NCBI RefSeq assembly: GCF_001435315.1
Contig: NZ_AZGK01000008.1
Coordinates: forward strand, 32,755-96,754
Reading direction: 5' to 3'
Length of the DNA: 64,000 nt
DNA from: Lentilactobacillus parabuchneri DSM 5707 = NBRC 107865
GTDB lineage: Bacteria; Bacillota; Bacilli; Lactobacillales; Lactobacillaceae
Part shown: positions 1-8,535 of the stretch, in pieces
How the letters are laid out: each line of letters begins with the position of its first letter
Position numbering within the stretch: position 1 is the first letter of the stretch
Notes under the pieces: model-generated
Databases searched by the model: none
The model's input: only the letters and a program-made list of their open reading frames with translations
What the model was told of the DNA's origin: nothing
Made by a program: the position numbers and the translations under genes

Positions 1-1516
1 CCGAAAAATTGCTTAAATTTAAAAATTTTGTGTAGTAAGTTAATTCGTCGTCGGTTATTTTTCCGTCATCATGTAATTTCTGAGCCGCCTTCAATTCAAC
101 TTGATGGCTTTCACTCATTAATTGGCGGCGCAAATGTAAGTTTGGTGTACTGTCCAGAACCAGTTGCTGCTGAAGCGAATCAATTACAATCTGGGCCTCC
201 GCCGGGTGTTCTTTTTCCTTCAAAAGGTCACTAATGGCCGCTTGGATCATCCGCTTCACCCAACGATAACGTGGCTTTCGCTGATCTTGACTCGGCAAAA
301 TAATTGGCACAAAGATTGTCGGCATAATCAAGCTGGTTAAAATAACCACCGCGGCCACAAAAATCATCATTCCTCGAAAGGCAAATGGCTGCCCATTGAC
401 CGTGTTAGGCATCGAGAAAGCAAGTGACAAGGTAATTGTCCCATTGGCGCCGCTAAGTGCCATGACGAGGCTGTCACGCCACTCATGCTTCGACTTAACC
501 CGTCGCTTCAACATGTAGCGACTCCAAGCCAACCGTAAAGCACCTTTGGCAAGATAAACACCAATCCCAATCAACACTAATTTCAAAATATTCCAATTTG
601 GATTGGGTGCCTGATGAAGTGCCTCAACGACTTCCGGCAGCGACAGCCCCAAGAGAACAAACACAACCCCGGACAGCGTGCCGGACACGATTTCCCAAAC
701 ATTGCTGGTAACCAGCTGCATTCGAGAAGACGTTAACCGCAGCTTATCTCTTTCGGATCCCTGAACCAGCCCTGCGGCAACTACCGCCAAGATGCCTGAT
801 AGCAATAATTTTTCCGCAAGTAAATAAATCAAAAACGGCGAAAGCAGCTGAATTAAGACCATAATAATGGGTGTATCGTCGTTGTAGCGGATTAAAAATA
901 GCCGCGTGCTGACAATCACCACACCCATCAAGCTCCCGAAAAGCAGGCCGCCCAAGAATTCCCACAGGAACATGCCAACTGCCAGCTTCAATGAGAAGGT
1001 CCCGGAAATAAAGGCAGTCAAAGATAAATCAAACAACACAATGCCCGCTGCGTCATTAAACAACGATTCATGCTGCAAAATCCCCGCCTGCTCTTCAGCA
1101 ATTGGGTTGGCTTCAAAAATCGAATTAACCGCAGAGGCGTCAGTTGGCGTGACAATCGCCAGCAATGCAAAGCATAAAGTCAGCGGCAAAACCGCCATGG
1201 CCAAGTGCAACCCCGCCCCAACGACTAACACGGTGACCAATACCAGCCCCACCGCAAGCGATAAGATATTGGTGATTGAGCGGCCAATCCAAAATCGTGA
1301 GCTGTTTTGGGCTTCATTAAACAGCATCGGGGCAATAATCGCCAGTGCAAAGGTAGACGGGTCTAACTGAAAGTTGCGGTAAATCGGCAATGCCGCCAGC
1401 ATCCCACCTAAAATAATCAGGAAAAACGGCAGCGGAATAAACGACACGTGTCGTGCCAAAATATTTGCCAACACGACTGCCGCCAAGATAATGGTCAGTA
1501 AGAGTACCATGTCCAT
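1..1516 (-). CDS. Na+/H+ antiporter, CPA1 family (3' end outside window)
   Basis: Integral membrane cation/proton antiporter, expected to exchange Na+ (or K+) for H+ in pH and salt homeostasis. My translation gives about 505 codons with no stop before the left edge, so the C-terminus is missing. It shows many hydrophobic helices, the CPA1 hallmark region 'VTPTDASAV' followed by 'HESLFNDAAGIVLFD' with the paired Asp residues of the ion site, and a charged cytoplasmic tail. The start is the ATG at 1516, with GAGGGG eight bases upstream; an in-frame ATG six bases later is possible. It lies downstream of the oxidoreductase and the 59-aa gene on the same strand, but a weak terminator-like hairpin separates them. 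Family assignment is firm; ion specificity is not visible. Confidence 0.9.
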   Translation of the reverse strand, partial: MDMVLLLTIILAAVVLANILARHVSFIPLPFFLIILGGMLAALPIYRNFQLDPSTFALAIIAPMLFNEAQNSSRFWIGRSITNILSLAVGLVLVTVLVVGAGLHLAMAVLPLTLCFALLAIVTPTDASAVNSIFEANPIAEEQAGILQHESLFNDAAGIVLFDLSLTAFISGTFSLKLAVGMFLWEFLGGLLFGSLMGVVIVSTRLFLIRYNDDTPIIMVLIQLLSPFLIYLLAEKLLLSGILAVVAAGLVQGSERDKLRLTSSRMQLVTSNVWEIVSGTLSGVVFVLLGLSLPEVVEALHQAPNPNWNILKLVLIGIGVYLAKGALRLAWSRYMLKRRVKSKHEWRDSLVMALSGANGTITLSLAFSMPNTVNGQPFAFRGMMIFVAAVVILTSLIMPTIFVPIILPSQDQRKPRYRWVKRMIQAAISDLLKEKEHPAEAQIVIDSLQQQLVLDSTPNLHLRRQLMSESHQVELKAAQKLHDDGKITDDELTYYTKFLNLSNFS

Positions 1517-1567
1517 TTCATTCACCCCTCTGCTTAATATCGATTATAGTTTATCACTGATTGCAGC

Positions 1568-1604
1568 AAAAAAGCCCCGCCAACACTTGGACGAGACTCG
1601 GCGC
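1568..1604 (-). terminator. weak terminator-like hairpin
   Basis: On the minus strand a 7-bp stem with one mismatch (AGCGCCG with CGGGGCT) is followed by six T. It lies between the 59-aa gene and the antiporter start and may attenuate transcription into the antiporter. Confidence 0.4.
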
Positions 1605-1608
1605 TTAA

Positions 1609-1788
1609 TCACCATTTATCCGGGCTCCAAATCCGGCCATCCAACTCATCTTGTGACTGCTGGGCGCGCTTTTCCTGCTCCTTGGCCAATTCAATGGCGG
1701 CCTGGTAAAGTGACTTGTTAATAAAGGATTGATCGTCCTGTTTCAGTTCCGTTAGCTGATTGATCAGCCAAGTTGTTGTGTCGTTCAT
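1609..1788 (-). CDS. 59-aa hypothetical protein downstream of oxidoreductase
   Basis: A 59-residue charged, soluble-looking protein starting 'MNDTTTWLINQLTELKQ' and ending 'WSPDKW'. It has no signal peptide or membrane segment; the Glu/Lys/Gln-rich centre is probably helical. The ATG at 1788 has a strong GGAGGA site that overlaps the end of the oxidoreductase gene, and the two genes are separated by only a couple of bases, so they are almost certainly one transcript and translationally coupled. I do not recognise the family. Confidence 0.75.
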   Translation of the reverse strand: MNDTTTWLINQLTELKQDDQSFINKSLYQAAIELAKEQEKRAQQSQDELDGRIWSPDKW

Positions 1789-1790
1789 CC

Positions 1791-2495
1791 CTATTCCTCC
1801 TGGTCACGAATCATTTTAACGTCTTGCTTTAGACTCTCAACGGTTGCCTGCTGGTCTTCAAGCGAGTTAATCACAAGATCAATTGCTTGTACTTGATCGT
1901 CCGCTTTTCCTTCCTTAGTGGCTTGCAAACGCGCAACAAGCCACTGCTCACGATTTTCTAAGCTCAGGGGCATTTCAGCACTCAAGTACTGCAGGTAAGC
2001 CACCAGCAATTGTTCTTTTTCGGTGGGATCCTTGTATCCAAATTGGTTGACCACAAACGGCTTCAAATAAGTCATCCCCGATTTGTTGGCAAAAGCCTGA
2101 AATGGGCGTAGTAATTCTGAAATTGTGAACTGCTCTTTGCCGCCAGCCTGAAAATCAGCTTCTGAATCTCCCAATGTCACGACGATCCCCAACTCCTTGG
2201 TTTTTAGCGACCGGTTGGCAACAACGTAATTTCGCGTGAAGACATCGTCCATAAACTGCTTTAAGCTTGCGGGGGATGAATACCAGTACATCGGGAATTG
2301 AAAAACGATGCGATCGAAATCGGTCATTGCCGCCTGCTCCTTATCAACGTCAATTTGACCGGATTCAGACGATGAATACAGTTCGTCGATCACTTGGTAT
2401 TTCACATCATCCAACGAATAAAAGCTGGTTTTGAGAAATTGTTGGGTACCAGAATCTTCGAATTTCGGGTGAGAAATGAGTATGAGTGTTTTCAT
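1791..2495 (-). CDS. NAD(P)H-dependent oxidoreductase, flavodoxin-like fold
   Basis: A 234-aa cytoplasmic flavoprotein of the NAD(P)H:quinone oxidoreductase / KefF family (Flavodoxin_2). The N-terminus 'MKTLILISHPKFEDSGTQ' is the phosphate-binding edge of the FMN site. 'FQFPMYWYSSPASLKQF' near residue 70 is the family's aromatic motif after the third strand, and 'LGIVVTLGDSE' forms the next strand. It probably reduces quinones or other electrophiles by two-electron transfer. The C-terminal 60 residues are charged and helical, longer than in minimal members. It is transcribed divergently from an OsmC peroxidase across about 100 bp, which fits a shared redox or electrophile response. Substrate unknown. 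Confidence 0.85.
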   Translation of the reverse strand: MKTLILISHPKFEDSGTQQFLKTSFYSLDDVKYQVIDELYSSSESGQIDVDKEQAAMTDFDRIVFQFPMYWYSSPASLKQFMDDVFTRNYVVANRSLKTKELGIVVTLGDSEADFQAGGKEQFTISELLRPFQAFANKSGMTYLKPFVVNQFGYKDPTEKEQLLVAYLQYLSAEMPLSLENREQWLVARLQATKEGKADDQVQAIDLVINSLEDQQATVESLKQDVKMIRDQEE

Positions 2496-2547
2496 TCGGT
2501 TAATTCGCCTTTCATAGACCTTTTTTATTTCGTTTCATTTCAAAATC

Positions 2548-2561
2548 ATCTATATTTAGAT
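2548..2561. promoter_or_regulatory. short palindrome in divergent intergenic region
   Basis: ATCTA-TATT-TAGAT lies midway between the divergent oxidoreductase and osmC starts. It could be an operator for a redox-responsive regulator (MarR or HxlR type) acting on both. Evidence is symmetry and position only; in AT-rich DNA this can arise by chance. Confidence 0.3.
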
Positions 2562-2597
2562 TGTAAACCAAATCATAATTAAAGGGAGATTTAAACT

Positions 2598-3020
2598 ATG
2601 GCAATTTATAACGTTCACACAACTTTACGAGACGTTGGTTCTCAAACCATTAATACTGCCGGCGTTCATCAATTCATCGCGGACGAGCCCACCAAATTTC
2701 GCGGGACTGATGCCGGTCCCAACCCGGTTCAATATCTACTAGGCGCGGTTGGCGCTTGCCTCGGTGCCAGCGCTGCTTCCCTGGTCCACCGTCCAGGTTC
2801 CAACATTAAAGTTGAAACGTTTGAAGTTGAGGTCACCGGCGAAACAGAACGCTTCCCCGACAAGTCATCGCGGGTAAAGAGTATCCACGTTAAACTAACC
2901 TGCAAAACCAACCTCGATAAAGCTGGCAACGACAAGTTCATTGAAGACACCATCCACCTTTGCACGGTCCACGACACCTTAAAGGATTCCGTTGCCTTCA
3001 CGTTTGAAATTACGGATTAA
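2598..3020 (+). CDS. OsmC/Ohr family peroxiredoxin-like protein
   Basis: A 140-aa cytoplasmic OsmC-family thiol peroxidase, expected to reduce organic hydroperoxides. The two catalytic cysteines are visible: Cys54 in 'VGACLGASA' and Cys122 in 'IHLCTVHDTL'. Length is normal. The ATG has a clear GGGAG ribosome site. It is probably monocistronic; the stem of the CIRCE element just downstream, followed by a T-rich run, may also end its transcript. It is divergent from a flavin oxidoreductase, consistent with oxidative or electrophile defence. Confidence 0.9.
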   Translation: MAIYNVHTTLRDVGSQTINTAGVHQFIADEPTKFRGTDAGPNPVQYLLGAVGACLGASAASLVHRPGSNIKVETFEVEVTGETERFPDKSSRVKSIHVKLTCKTNLDKAGNDKFIEDTIHLCTVHDTLKDSVAFTFEITD

Positions 3021-3057
3021 TTAGTAGTCGATAGTTGAGCAAAAATTACATTAATTG

Positions 3058-3084
3058 TTAGCACTCTAAATTATAGAGTGCTAT
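3058..3084. promoter_or_regulatory. CIRCE operator (HrcA binding site)
   Basis: TTAGCACTC, nine bases, then GAGTGCTAT: this matches the CIRCE consensus (TTAGCACTC-N9-GAGTGCTAA) except for the last base. It lies upstream of clpL, so HrcA repression of clpL is inferred. A possible promoter (TTACAT at 3046 with AATTAT at 3069) would overlap it. The arms are followed by a T-rich run, so the same hairpin may also terminate osmC. Confidence 0.88.
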
Positions 3085-3167
3085 TTTTATTTTATTAAAT
3101 CCGGAACATACCCGGTAAAACGTTGATTTAACGGCGTTTATCTAACTAATATTTTCAAGCCATTTCC

Positions 3168-3196
3168 TTGTATCCATTACATATATATGATATTAT
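3168..3196 (+). promoter_or_regulatory. sigma-A promoter for clpL
   Basis: TTGTAT, 17-base spacer, TATTAT. The predicted start near 3203 leaves an 85-base leader before the clpL ATG. It lies about 85 bases downstream of CIRCE. Confidence 0.6.
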
Positions 3197-3288
3197 ATAG
3201 TTGTTCGAGAGGGGAATGGATGTTCTCCCCACTGGAACGCTTTTTAAACTAATCATGAATAATCACTTAGAATATGGGGGTATTGCCT

Positions 3289-5331
3289 ATGAATAACGAT
3301 ATTTTTGGAGCTAACGGTTTTGATGACATTTTTAACGATCCATTCTTCAAAAACGCGATGTCTGATTCCAACAATGGTCAACAAATGCGTCAACAACCCA
3401 TTCAGGTTCAAGAACGCAGACCTCAACAAAAGAAAACTTTGTTAGATGAATACGGAACTGATTTAACACAAATGGCAAAAGACGGCAAGCTCGATCCAGT
3501 TATTGGCCGTGATAAAGAAATTGAACAGATGGAAGAAGTGCTGAGTCGTCGAACGAAGAACAATCCTGTCTTGATCGGTGAAGCCGGTGTCGGAAAGACT
3601 GCCGTAGTGGAAGGCTTGGCCCAAAAGATTGTTGCCGGCGACGTTTCTGAAAAGCTTCTGAACAAGAAGATTATCTCAATTGATGTCGTTTCACTTGTCC
3701 AAGGAACTGGAATCCGTGGCCAATTTGAGGAACGGATGAAGAAATTAATCGACGACGTTTCTAAAGATAAGAACGTGATTCTATTTATCGATGAAATCCA
3801 CCAAATCATTGGGGCCGGTTCAACCGGTGAAGGTGACAAGATGGATGCCGGAAACATTTTAAAGCCAAAGCTGGCGCGTGGTGACTTCCAGTTAATTGGT
3901 GCAACGACCAGTAATGAGTACCGAGATATCGAAAAAGACCAGGCACTGGCACGTCGTTTCCAACCAATTATGGTCAATGAGCCAAGTGAACAGGACACGT
4001 TGACGATTATCAAAGGCTTGGCACCAAAGTACGAGAAGTTCCACCACGTTCAATATACCGCTGACGCGTTGAAAGCCGCTGTGTCCTTGAGCAACCGCTA
4101 CATTCAAGACCGAATGAATCCTGATAAGGCGATTGACTTGATTGACCAGGCCGGCGCCAAGGTTGCGATGGGTTCATCATTAACCAAAGACAAATCAACA
4201 CTTCAGCAAGAAGCTGAACAACTTGAAAAACAAAAGAAAGCCGCCTCACAAAAAGAAGATTTTGAACGGGCTGCCAAGTTACGCGACAAGTTGGATCAGG
4301 TTCAAGACCAGATCAACAACATTGATAGTGGTACCAAGGTGGCAACACCAAAAGTTACACCAGAAATCATTCAATCTGTTGTTGAACGGATCACTGGCGT
4401 TCCTGTAACGGATGTCAACAAAAACGAAGTCAACCAATTGAATCATTTGGATACAGATTTAAAGAAAGAAGTCATTGGCCAAGATAAAGCACTTGAAGCA
4501 ATTTCAGCGGCCGTTCGGCGGAGTCGAGTCGGCTTCACTGAAGGCAATCGACCAATCGGCAGTTTCTTGTTTGTCGGCCCGACTGGCGTTGGTAAGACGC
4601 AAACTGCCAAAGCACTTGCCAAGGAACTCTTCGGCACGACCAAAGCCATGTTTAGATATGATATGTCAGAGTACATGGATAAGATCAGTGCAAGTAAGCT
4701 GATTGGCTCCGCTCCAGGTTACGTTGGCTATGAAGAAGGCGGTCGATTAACCGAACAGGTCCGTCGTCATCCATACAGCCTGATTCTCATGGACGAAATC
4801 GAAAAGGCTCATCCAGATGTCTTGAACCTGTTACTTCAAATTCTTGACGATGGTCGCTTATCGGATGCCCAAGGCCGCACGGTTGATTTTAGCAACACCG
4901 TGATTATCATGACCAGTAACGCGGGCCAATCCGAAGCTGACAACAAGCAAGATGTCATTGACAGACTGAAGCCATACTTCAAGCTTGAATTCTTGAACCG
5001 AATTGATGACATCGTTCAGTTCAATTCACTCACCAAGCCTGACCTGCTGAAGATCCTTGATTTAATGCTCCATGATCTTAACGCTTTAGTTGGCAAATCA
5101 CGTGGCATTCACTTCGACGTAACTGCCGATGCCAAAAATAAGTTAGTTGACTTGGGTTACAGCAAAGAGCTCGGTGCCCGTCCAATGCACAGAGTGATCA
5201 CCAAGGAAATTACTGACAAATTGACGAACAGCTACCTGCAAAATCCTGATGTCAAAGATTTCAAAGTCGTTTTAAATAACGATGCAATTAAGGTTGAACC
5301 AGTGGCAGCTAAGCAAGCCGTTGCATCATAA
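3289..5331 (+). CDS. clpL: ATP-dependent Clp protease-like chaperone ClpL
   Basis: A 680-aa Hsp100 AAA+ ATPase with two ATPase modules. The first has Walker A 'GEAGVGKT' and Walker B 'ILFIDEIHQ'; the second has 'GPTGVGKT' and '[10 protein letters not shown]'. A UvrB/UvrC-like coiled middle region (around residues 305-350) separates them. The short Asn/Gln-rich N-terminus (first ~50 residues) replaces both the ClpC N-domain and the ClpE zinc finger, which marks ClpL. It remodels heat-damaged proteins and supports thermotolerance in lactobacilli. I chose the ATG at 3289 (MNNDIFG) because the GGGGG ribosome site lies eight bases upstream; an ATG 15 bases earlier overlaps that site. Heat regulation by HrcA is suggested by the upstream CIRCE element. 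Confidence 0.93.
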   Translation: MNNDIFGANGFDDIFNDPFFKNAMSDSNNGQQMRQQPIQVQERRPQQKKTLLDEYGTDLTQMAKDGKLDPVIGRDKEIEQMEEVLSRRTKNNPVLIGEAGVGKTAVVEGLAQKIVAGDVSEKLLNKKIISIDVVSLVQGTGIRGQFEERMKKLIDDVSKDKNVILFIDEIHQIIGAGSTGEGDKMDAGNILKPKLARGDFQLIGATTSNEYRDIEKDQALARRFQPIMVNEPSEQDTLTIIKGLAPKYEKFHHVQYTADALKAAVSLSNRYIQDRMNPDKAIDLIDQAGAKVAMGSSLTKDKSTLQQEAEQLEKQKKAASQKEDFERAAKLRDKLDQVQDQINNIDSGTKVATPKVTPEIIQSVVERITGVPVTDVNKNEVNQLNHLDTDLKKEVIGQDKALEAISAAVRRSRVGFTEGNRPIGSFLFVGPTGVGKTQTAKALAKELFGTTKAMFRYDMSEYMDKISASKLIGSAPGYVGYEEGGRLTEQVRRHPYSLILMDEIEKAHPDVLNLLLQILDDGRLSDAQGRTVDFSNTVIIMTSNAGQSEADNKQDVIDRLKPYFKLEFLNRIDDIVQFNSLTKPDLLKILDLMLHDLNALVGKSRGIHFDVTADAKNKLVDLGYSKELGARPMHRVITKEITDKLTNSYLQNPDVKDFKVVLNNDAIKVEPVAAKQAVAS

Positions 5332-5354
5332 TCCCGAATTTTGCAGATTCGCAT

Positions 5355-5383
5355 TTGACAATGACTAAGGATGTTGGTATATT
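5355..5383 (+). promoter_or_regulatory. promoter of the cold-shock gene
   Basis: TTGACA, 17 bases, TATATT (TATTAT two bases further is also possible). The predicted transcript has a leader of about 125 bases, typical of cspA-type mRNAs in which leader folding controls translation at low temperature. Confidence 0.7.
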
Positions 5384-5518
5384 ATAGCTAATGTGTTTAA
5401 GGGTTCGATTTTCAAAGGTATTTGTTTTATAGTTTTATGAAATAACTCCTTGGAATCACTGCAACTTGATACATTAAATATAATTATGCGCTTAAAGCGC
5501 AAGGAGGTTTCATATATT

Positions 5519-5722
5519 ATGAAACAAGGTACTGTTAAATGGTTCAACGCTGATAAAGGTTATGGCTTCATTACTACTGACGATGGTGACGTATTTGTTC
5601 ACTTCTCAGCTATCAACAAAGACGGCTTCAAGTCATTAGATGAAGGCCAAAAAGTTACTCTTGACGTTGAAGACAGCGACCGTGGACCACAAGCTGCTAA
5701 CGTTACACCAGTTGAAGACTAA
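5519..5722 (+). CDS. cspA: cold-shock protein, CspA family
   Basis: A 67-aa single cold-shock domain. RNP1 'KGYGFITT' and RNP2 'VFVHFSAI' are intact, as are the starting 'GTVKWFN' strand and the 'GPQAANV' end. It binds single-stranded nucleic acid and acts as an RNA chaperone during cold adaptation and growth. The ATG at 5519 follows AAGGAGG by 11 bases. It is monocistronic, with a long leader upstream and a strong terminator downstream. The a/b/c naming of paralogues cannot be set from one copy. Confidence 0.95.
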   Translation: MKQGTVKWFNADKGYGFITTDDGDVFVHFSAINKDGFKSLDEGQKVTLDVEDSDRGPQAANVTPVED

Positions 5723-5741
5723 TTTATTAGTTTAAACTTTT

Positions 5742-5778
5742 AAAAGAACCAGCAATTTCGGTTGCTGGTTCTTTTTTT
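5742..5778 (+). terminator. rho-independent terminator of csp
   Basis: AAAGAACCAGCAA, a TTTCGG loop, TTGCTGGTTCTTT and a T run. The long perfect stem is an unambiguous terminator. Confidence 0.92.
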
Positions 5779-5870
5779 GTGCTTGAATAGGGATTGCCAC
5801 TATACAGACGTACGCCTTACATATATAATATAAGAGTTCTGCAAATATTAAGAAAGGAGAAATATATATA

Positions 5871-7526
5871 ATGAATACAGCAAAACACTTTCAGCACACG
5901 TTGAAATTCACTGCAGCATTAGCCATCGTCTTCGGATTTCTGTTAATTAGTAACCCTACATACGCAGATTCTTCCCAAGTGCAAACAACGGCTGAACCGA
6001 CAGTCACATCACCTGCGGATAGTTCGTCCACAAGTGACTCACCGTCATCAACCAACACCGATCCGGCAGCGCAATCAACTCAGTCCGTTGAAAGTACCGA
6101 TACAAACACCTCAGATACGACAGCCACTCAGCAGTCAAGTGCGCCATCAAGTACCACCCAGACAAATGAGTCACCTGCATCCTCAGACAGTCAATCTACT
6201 GATTCGTCGACTGAAAACATGTCGACAAGCGATCAGCCGGTCGCAACTCCAAGCCCAGCTGATACAACAACTGAGCAGACAACTGAAGATCAGAACGCTG
6301 TCGGCAACGTATCTGATACAAATTCTGAAACTGCCGCCACAACGACACCGGCAACGGAAACAAATAAAGACGATATTAACGTTTCTGATATTGGAAATTC
6401 CACAGATCCCGCTATCAAGCAGTCAAGTGATAATCCATTCATCAACTTCTTTACGGGTATCACAAGTGGAATTGCCGCTTCAATCATTTATCCGTTAGTT
6501 GCCAGCCGTCAAGGTGCCCAATTTATCTCTCATTTCCGAACGCTCTTATCCCCTAATCGTTGGGATGTCAGCCAGAACTGGGCAGATTTGGATCAAAAAT
6601 ACAATCCGGATTACGTTAAGACGTACTATACAGATGCGCAAGACTGGTACGATAACCGTGTTCAAAAAGAGACGTGGGAGGTGCCGTTTGCGGATAAAAC
6701 TGGGACAGCCAGAGCAACCTACATTAAGAATGGCGACTCAAAAAAGACCATTATTTATGGTCAGGGCTGGACGACCGAACCTGAAGGCATGGGCCGGATT
6801 TCCAAGATGTTTTATGATTTGGGCTACAACGTATTGATGCCCTACACTCGTGGTCAGAACGCCAGTGATGGTGAATGGCTGACTTTTGGTAATAAGGATA
6901 AGCAGGATTGGGTGAACTGGATCAACCAGATTGATCAAGTCAACGGCAAGGACAGCCAGATTGTTTTGTATGGTCAATCATTGGGTGCTGACACAGCACT
7001 TCAATACGCTGGTTCAGGCAACCTGCCTTCTTCTGTTAAAGCAACCATTGCGGATTGTGGCTTCTCGACACTTCCCTCATTGATTTATCATTTATATAAC
7101 GGGGCGGCCAATAGTCTCAACAGCATCACTTCGAAGATTGGTTGGAACCTCAATGGCTCAATTCCCTTGGTTCCATTCGATCAATTGTTGACTGCGATGA
7201 ATAACATTAACAAATTTGTTCAAGGCTTTAATTTGGATGATGTTTCTGGAATTACCGCTGTTAAGAACTCAAAGTTACCAACCCTGTTCATTTCAACGCA
7301 AGATGATGCATTCATCCCTGATAGTGAAACTCAAACCATGTACAACATGAGTGCTTCATCAGACAAAAAGCTTTGGATTCTCGATGGTCACGTTGGCGGC
7401 CACGCATCAGCAAGCAACGCCGTTCAGGACTATATGAACAATATTGAAGCTTTTCTTGCTCAAGCAACAAGCCAATCTTCAAATGATCAATTAGACGTTC
7501 CAGCAGCCAATACAATTGCTGCTTAA
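5871..7526 (+). CDS. secreted alpha/beta hydrolase with Ser/Thr-rich stalk
   Basis: A 551-aa exported protein. Residues 1-32 form a signal peptide ending 'PTYADSS'. Residues about 33-185 are a low-complexity Ser/Thr/Gln/Asp stalk, likely disordered and possibly glycosylated. From about residue 190 there is an alpha/beta hydrolase domain. The nucleophile elbow 'GQSLGAD' places Ser370, the acid is in 'TQDDAF' (Asp478 or Asp479) and the base is probably His507 in 'DGHVGGH'. The fold resembles YqkD/BAAT-like serine hydrolases. No LPxTG, SLH or other wall anchor is seen, so it is probably released or held loosely. Strong AAGGAG site before the ATG. Substrate unknown; an extracellular esterase or peptidase is likely. 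Confidence 0.85.
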   Translation: MNTAKHFQHTLKFTAALAIVFGFLLISNPTYADSSQVQTTAEPTVTSPADSSSTSDSPSSTNTDPAAQSTQSVESTDTNTSDTTATQQSSAPSSTTQTNESPASSDSQSTDSSTENMSTSDQPVATPSPADTTTEQTTEDQNAVGNVSDTNSETAATTTPATETNKDDINVSDIGNSTDPAIKQSSDNPFINFFTGITSGIAASIIYPLVASRQGAQFISHFRTLLSPNRWDVSQNWADLDQKYNPDYVKTYYTDAQDWYDNRVQKETWEVPFADKTGTARATYIKNGDSKKTIIYGQGWTTEPEGMGRISKMFYDLGYNVLMPYTRGQNASDGEWLTFGNKDKQDWVNWINQIDQVNGKDSQIVLYGQSLGADTALQYAGSGNLPSSVKATIADCGFSTLPSLIYHLYNGAANSLNSITSKIGWNLNGSIPLVPFDQLLTAMNNINKFVQGFNLDDVSGITAVKNSKLPTLFISTQDDAFIPDSETQTMYNMSASSDKKLWILDGHVGGHASASNAVQDYMNNIEAFLAQATSQSSNDQLDVPAANTIAA

Positions 7527-7553
7527 TTGGATTCCTTTAAGTCTTTAACTTCT

Positions 7554-7593
7554 GCCATTAGTAACGGGCCATCTGTTACTAATGGCAATTTTT
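7554..7593 (+). terminator. terminator after the secreted hydrolase
   Basis: GCCATTAGTAAC, nine-base loop, GTTACTAATGGC, then AATTTTT. Twelve-base-pair perfect stem. Confidence 0.9.
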
Positions 7594-7697
7594 GTATAAA
7601 AAATAAGGAATGATAACAAAAAACTTGACCCCCATCAAGCCATCCACCTCATATCTGTGCTACTCTATTAGTATAAAAGAATTTCGGTTGATTTTGG

Positions 7698-7726
7698 TTG
7701 ACATCCCATTTATCAATCTGTATGAT
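7698..7726 (+). promoter_or_regulatory. promoter of the nitroreductase gene
   Basis: TTGACA, 17 bases, TATGAT, about 50 bases upstream of the coding start. Confidence 0.75.
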
Positions 7727-7776
7727 TAACCTATTGACTAATAAAAAGTAAGTAACTTATTGGAGGAATTTCAAAC

Positions 7777-8379
7777 ATGAAAGAACAATTACTCGAACTC
7801 GCTAAAAAGCGCCGCTCAATCTATGCACTCGGCCGCAACATCAATCAAACCCCTGACGAGATTGCTGACTTAATCAAGGAAGACATCAAGTGGGCACCAA
7901 CCCCATTTAACAACCAAACAACGCGTGCCGTAATCTTATTCGGCCAAAACCATGAAAAACTTTGGGACATCGTTGGCAAACGTCTCAAGTCAGAAGTTCC
8001 TTCTGAAGAGGCTTACCAAAAGACGTTGCAAAAGATCAACGCATTCAAATCGGCATTTGGAACAGTGATGTTCTTTACTGATATGGACATCGTTCACCGC
8101 TTTGAAAACGACTTTGCACTGTATGCCGACAACTTTGCCGACTGGGCAGAACAAGCTCAAGGAAACGCCCAATTCGCTGTATGGACATCCCTTGCCGAAA
8201 ACGGTATTGGTGCCAACTTACAACATTACAACCCACTAATCGATGACGAAGTGCGCGAAACATTCGGCATTCCTGACAGCTGGAAGCTCCGTGCTCAGAT
8301 GGACTTTGGTTCAATCGAAGCACCTGCTGGCGAAAAAGAATTTATGAATGATGAAGATCGCTTCAAGGTTTTGAAGTAA
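7777..8379 (+). CDS. nitroreductase family protein, Frm2/Hbn1-like
   Basis: A 200-aa FMN-dependent nitroreductase-fold protein. The N-terminus 'KKRRSIYALG' is the FMN-phosphate-binding arginine segment. 'EDIKWAPTPFNNQTTRAV' is the family motif of the compact Frm2/'fatty acid repression mutant' subgroup, and 'GANLQHYNPLID' with 'SWKLRAQMDFG' form the second flavin-binding region. It probably reduces nitroaromatics, quinones or related electrophiles with NAD(P)H. It has its own promoter and terminator. The physiological substrate is unknown. Confidence 0.9.
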   Translation: MKEQLLELAKKRRSIYALGRNINQTPDEIADLIKEDIKWAPTPFNNQTTRAVILFGQNHEKLWDIVGKRLKSEVPSEEAYQKTLQKINAFKSAFGTVMFFTDMDIVHRFENDFALYADNFADWAEQAQGNAQFAVWTSLAENGIGANLQHYNPLIDDEVRETFGIPDSWKLRAQMDFGSIEAPAGEKEFMNDEDRFKVLK

Positions 8380-8397
8380 TTTAAGACACCACAAAAT

Positions 8398-8437
8398 GAC
8401 ACCCAACCTGATGTAACAATCTAGCTGGGTGTTTTTT
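8398..8437 (+). terminator. terminator after nitroreductase
   Basis: ACACCCA, 20-base loop, TGGGTGT and six T. Confidence 0.75.
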
Positions 8438-8535
8438 GTATTTTTCTTAAATTGTCTATTTCAAACGATCAATCGATAATTTTTCGGTAAACACGTGGTA
8501 GAATTTTTCTGTAATTTAATTTAAGGAGTGATCTT

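Noticed and set aside
906..1370. Plus-strand open frame of 154 codons with 'TPTSPTASDK'-like low complexity
   Set aside because: It is antisense to the antiporter, whose minus-strand frame is continuous and carries family motifs; no ribosome site.
3423..4013. Minus-strand 196-codon open frame inside clpL
   Set aside because: Shadow of the conserved ClpL ATPase codons; no plausible start or domain.
6034..6498. Plus-strand 154-codon frame rich in Gln, Arg and Pro
   Set aside because: Frame-shifted reading of the Ser/Thr-rich stalk of the secreted hydrolase.
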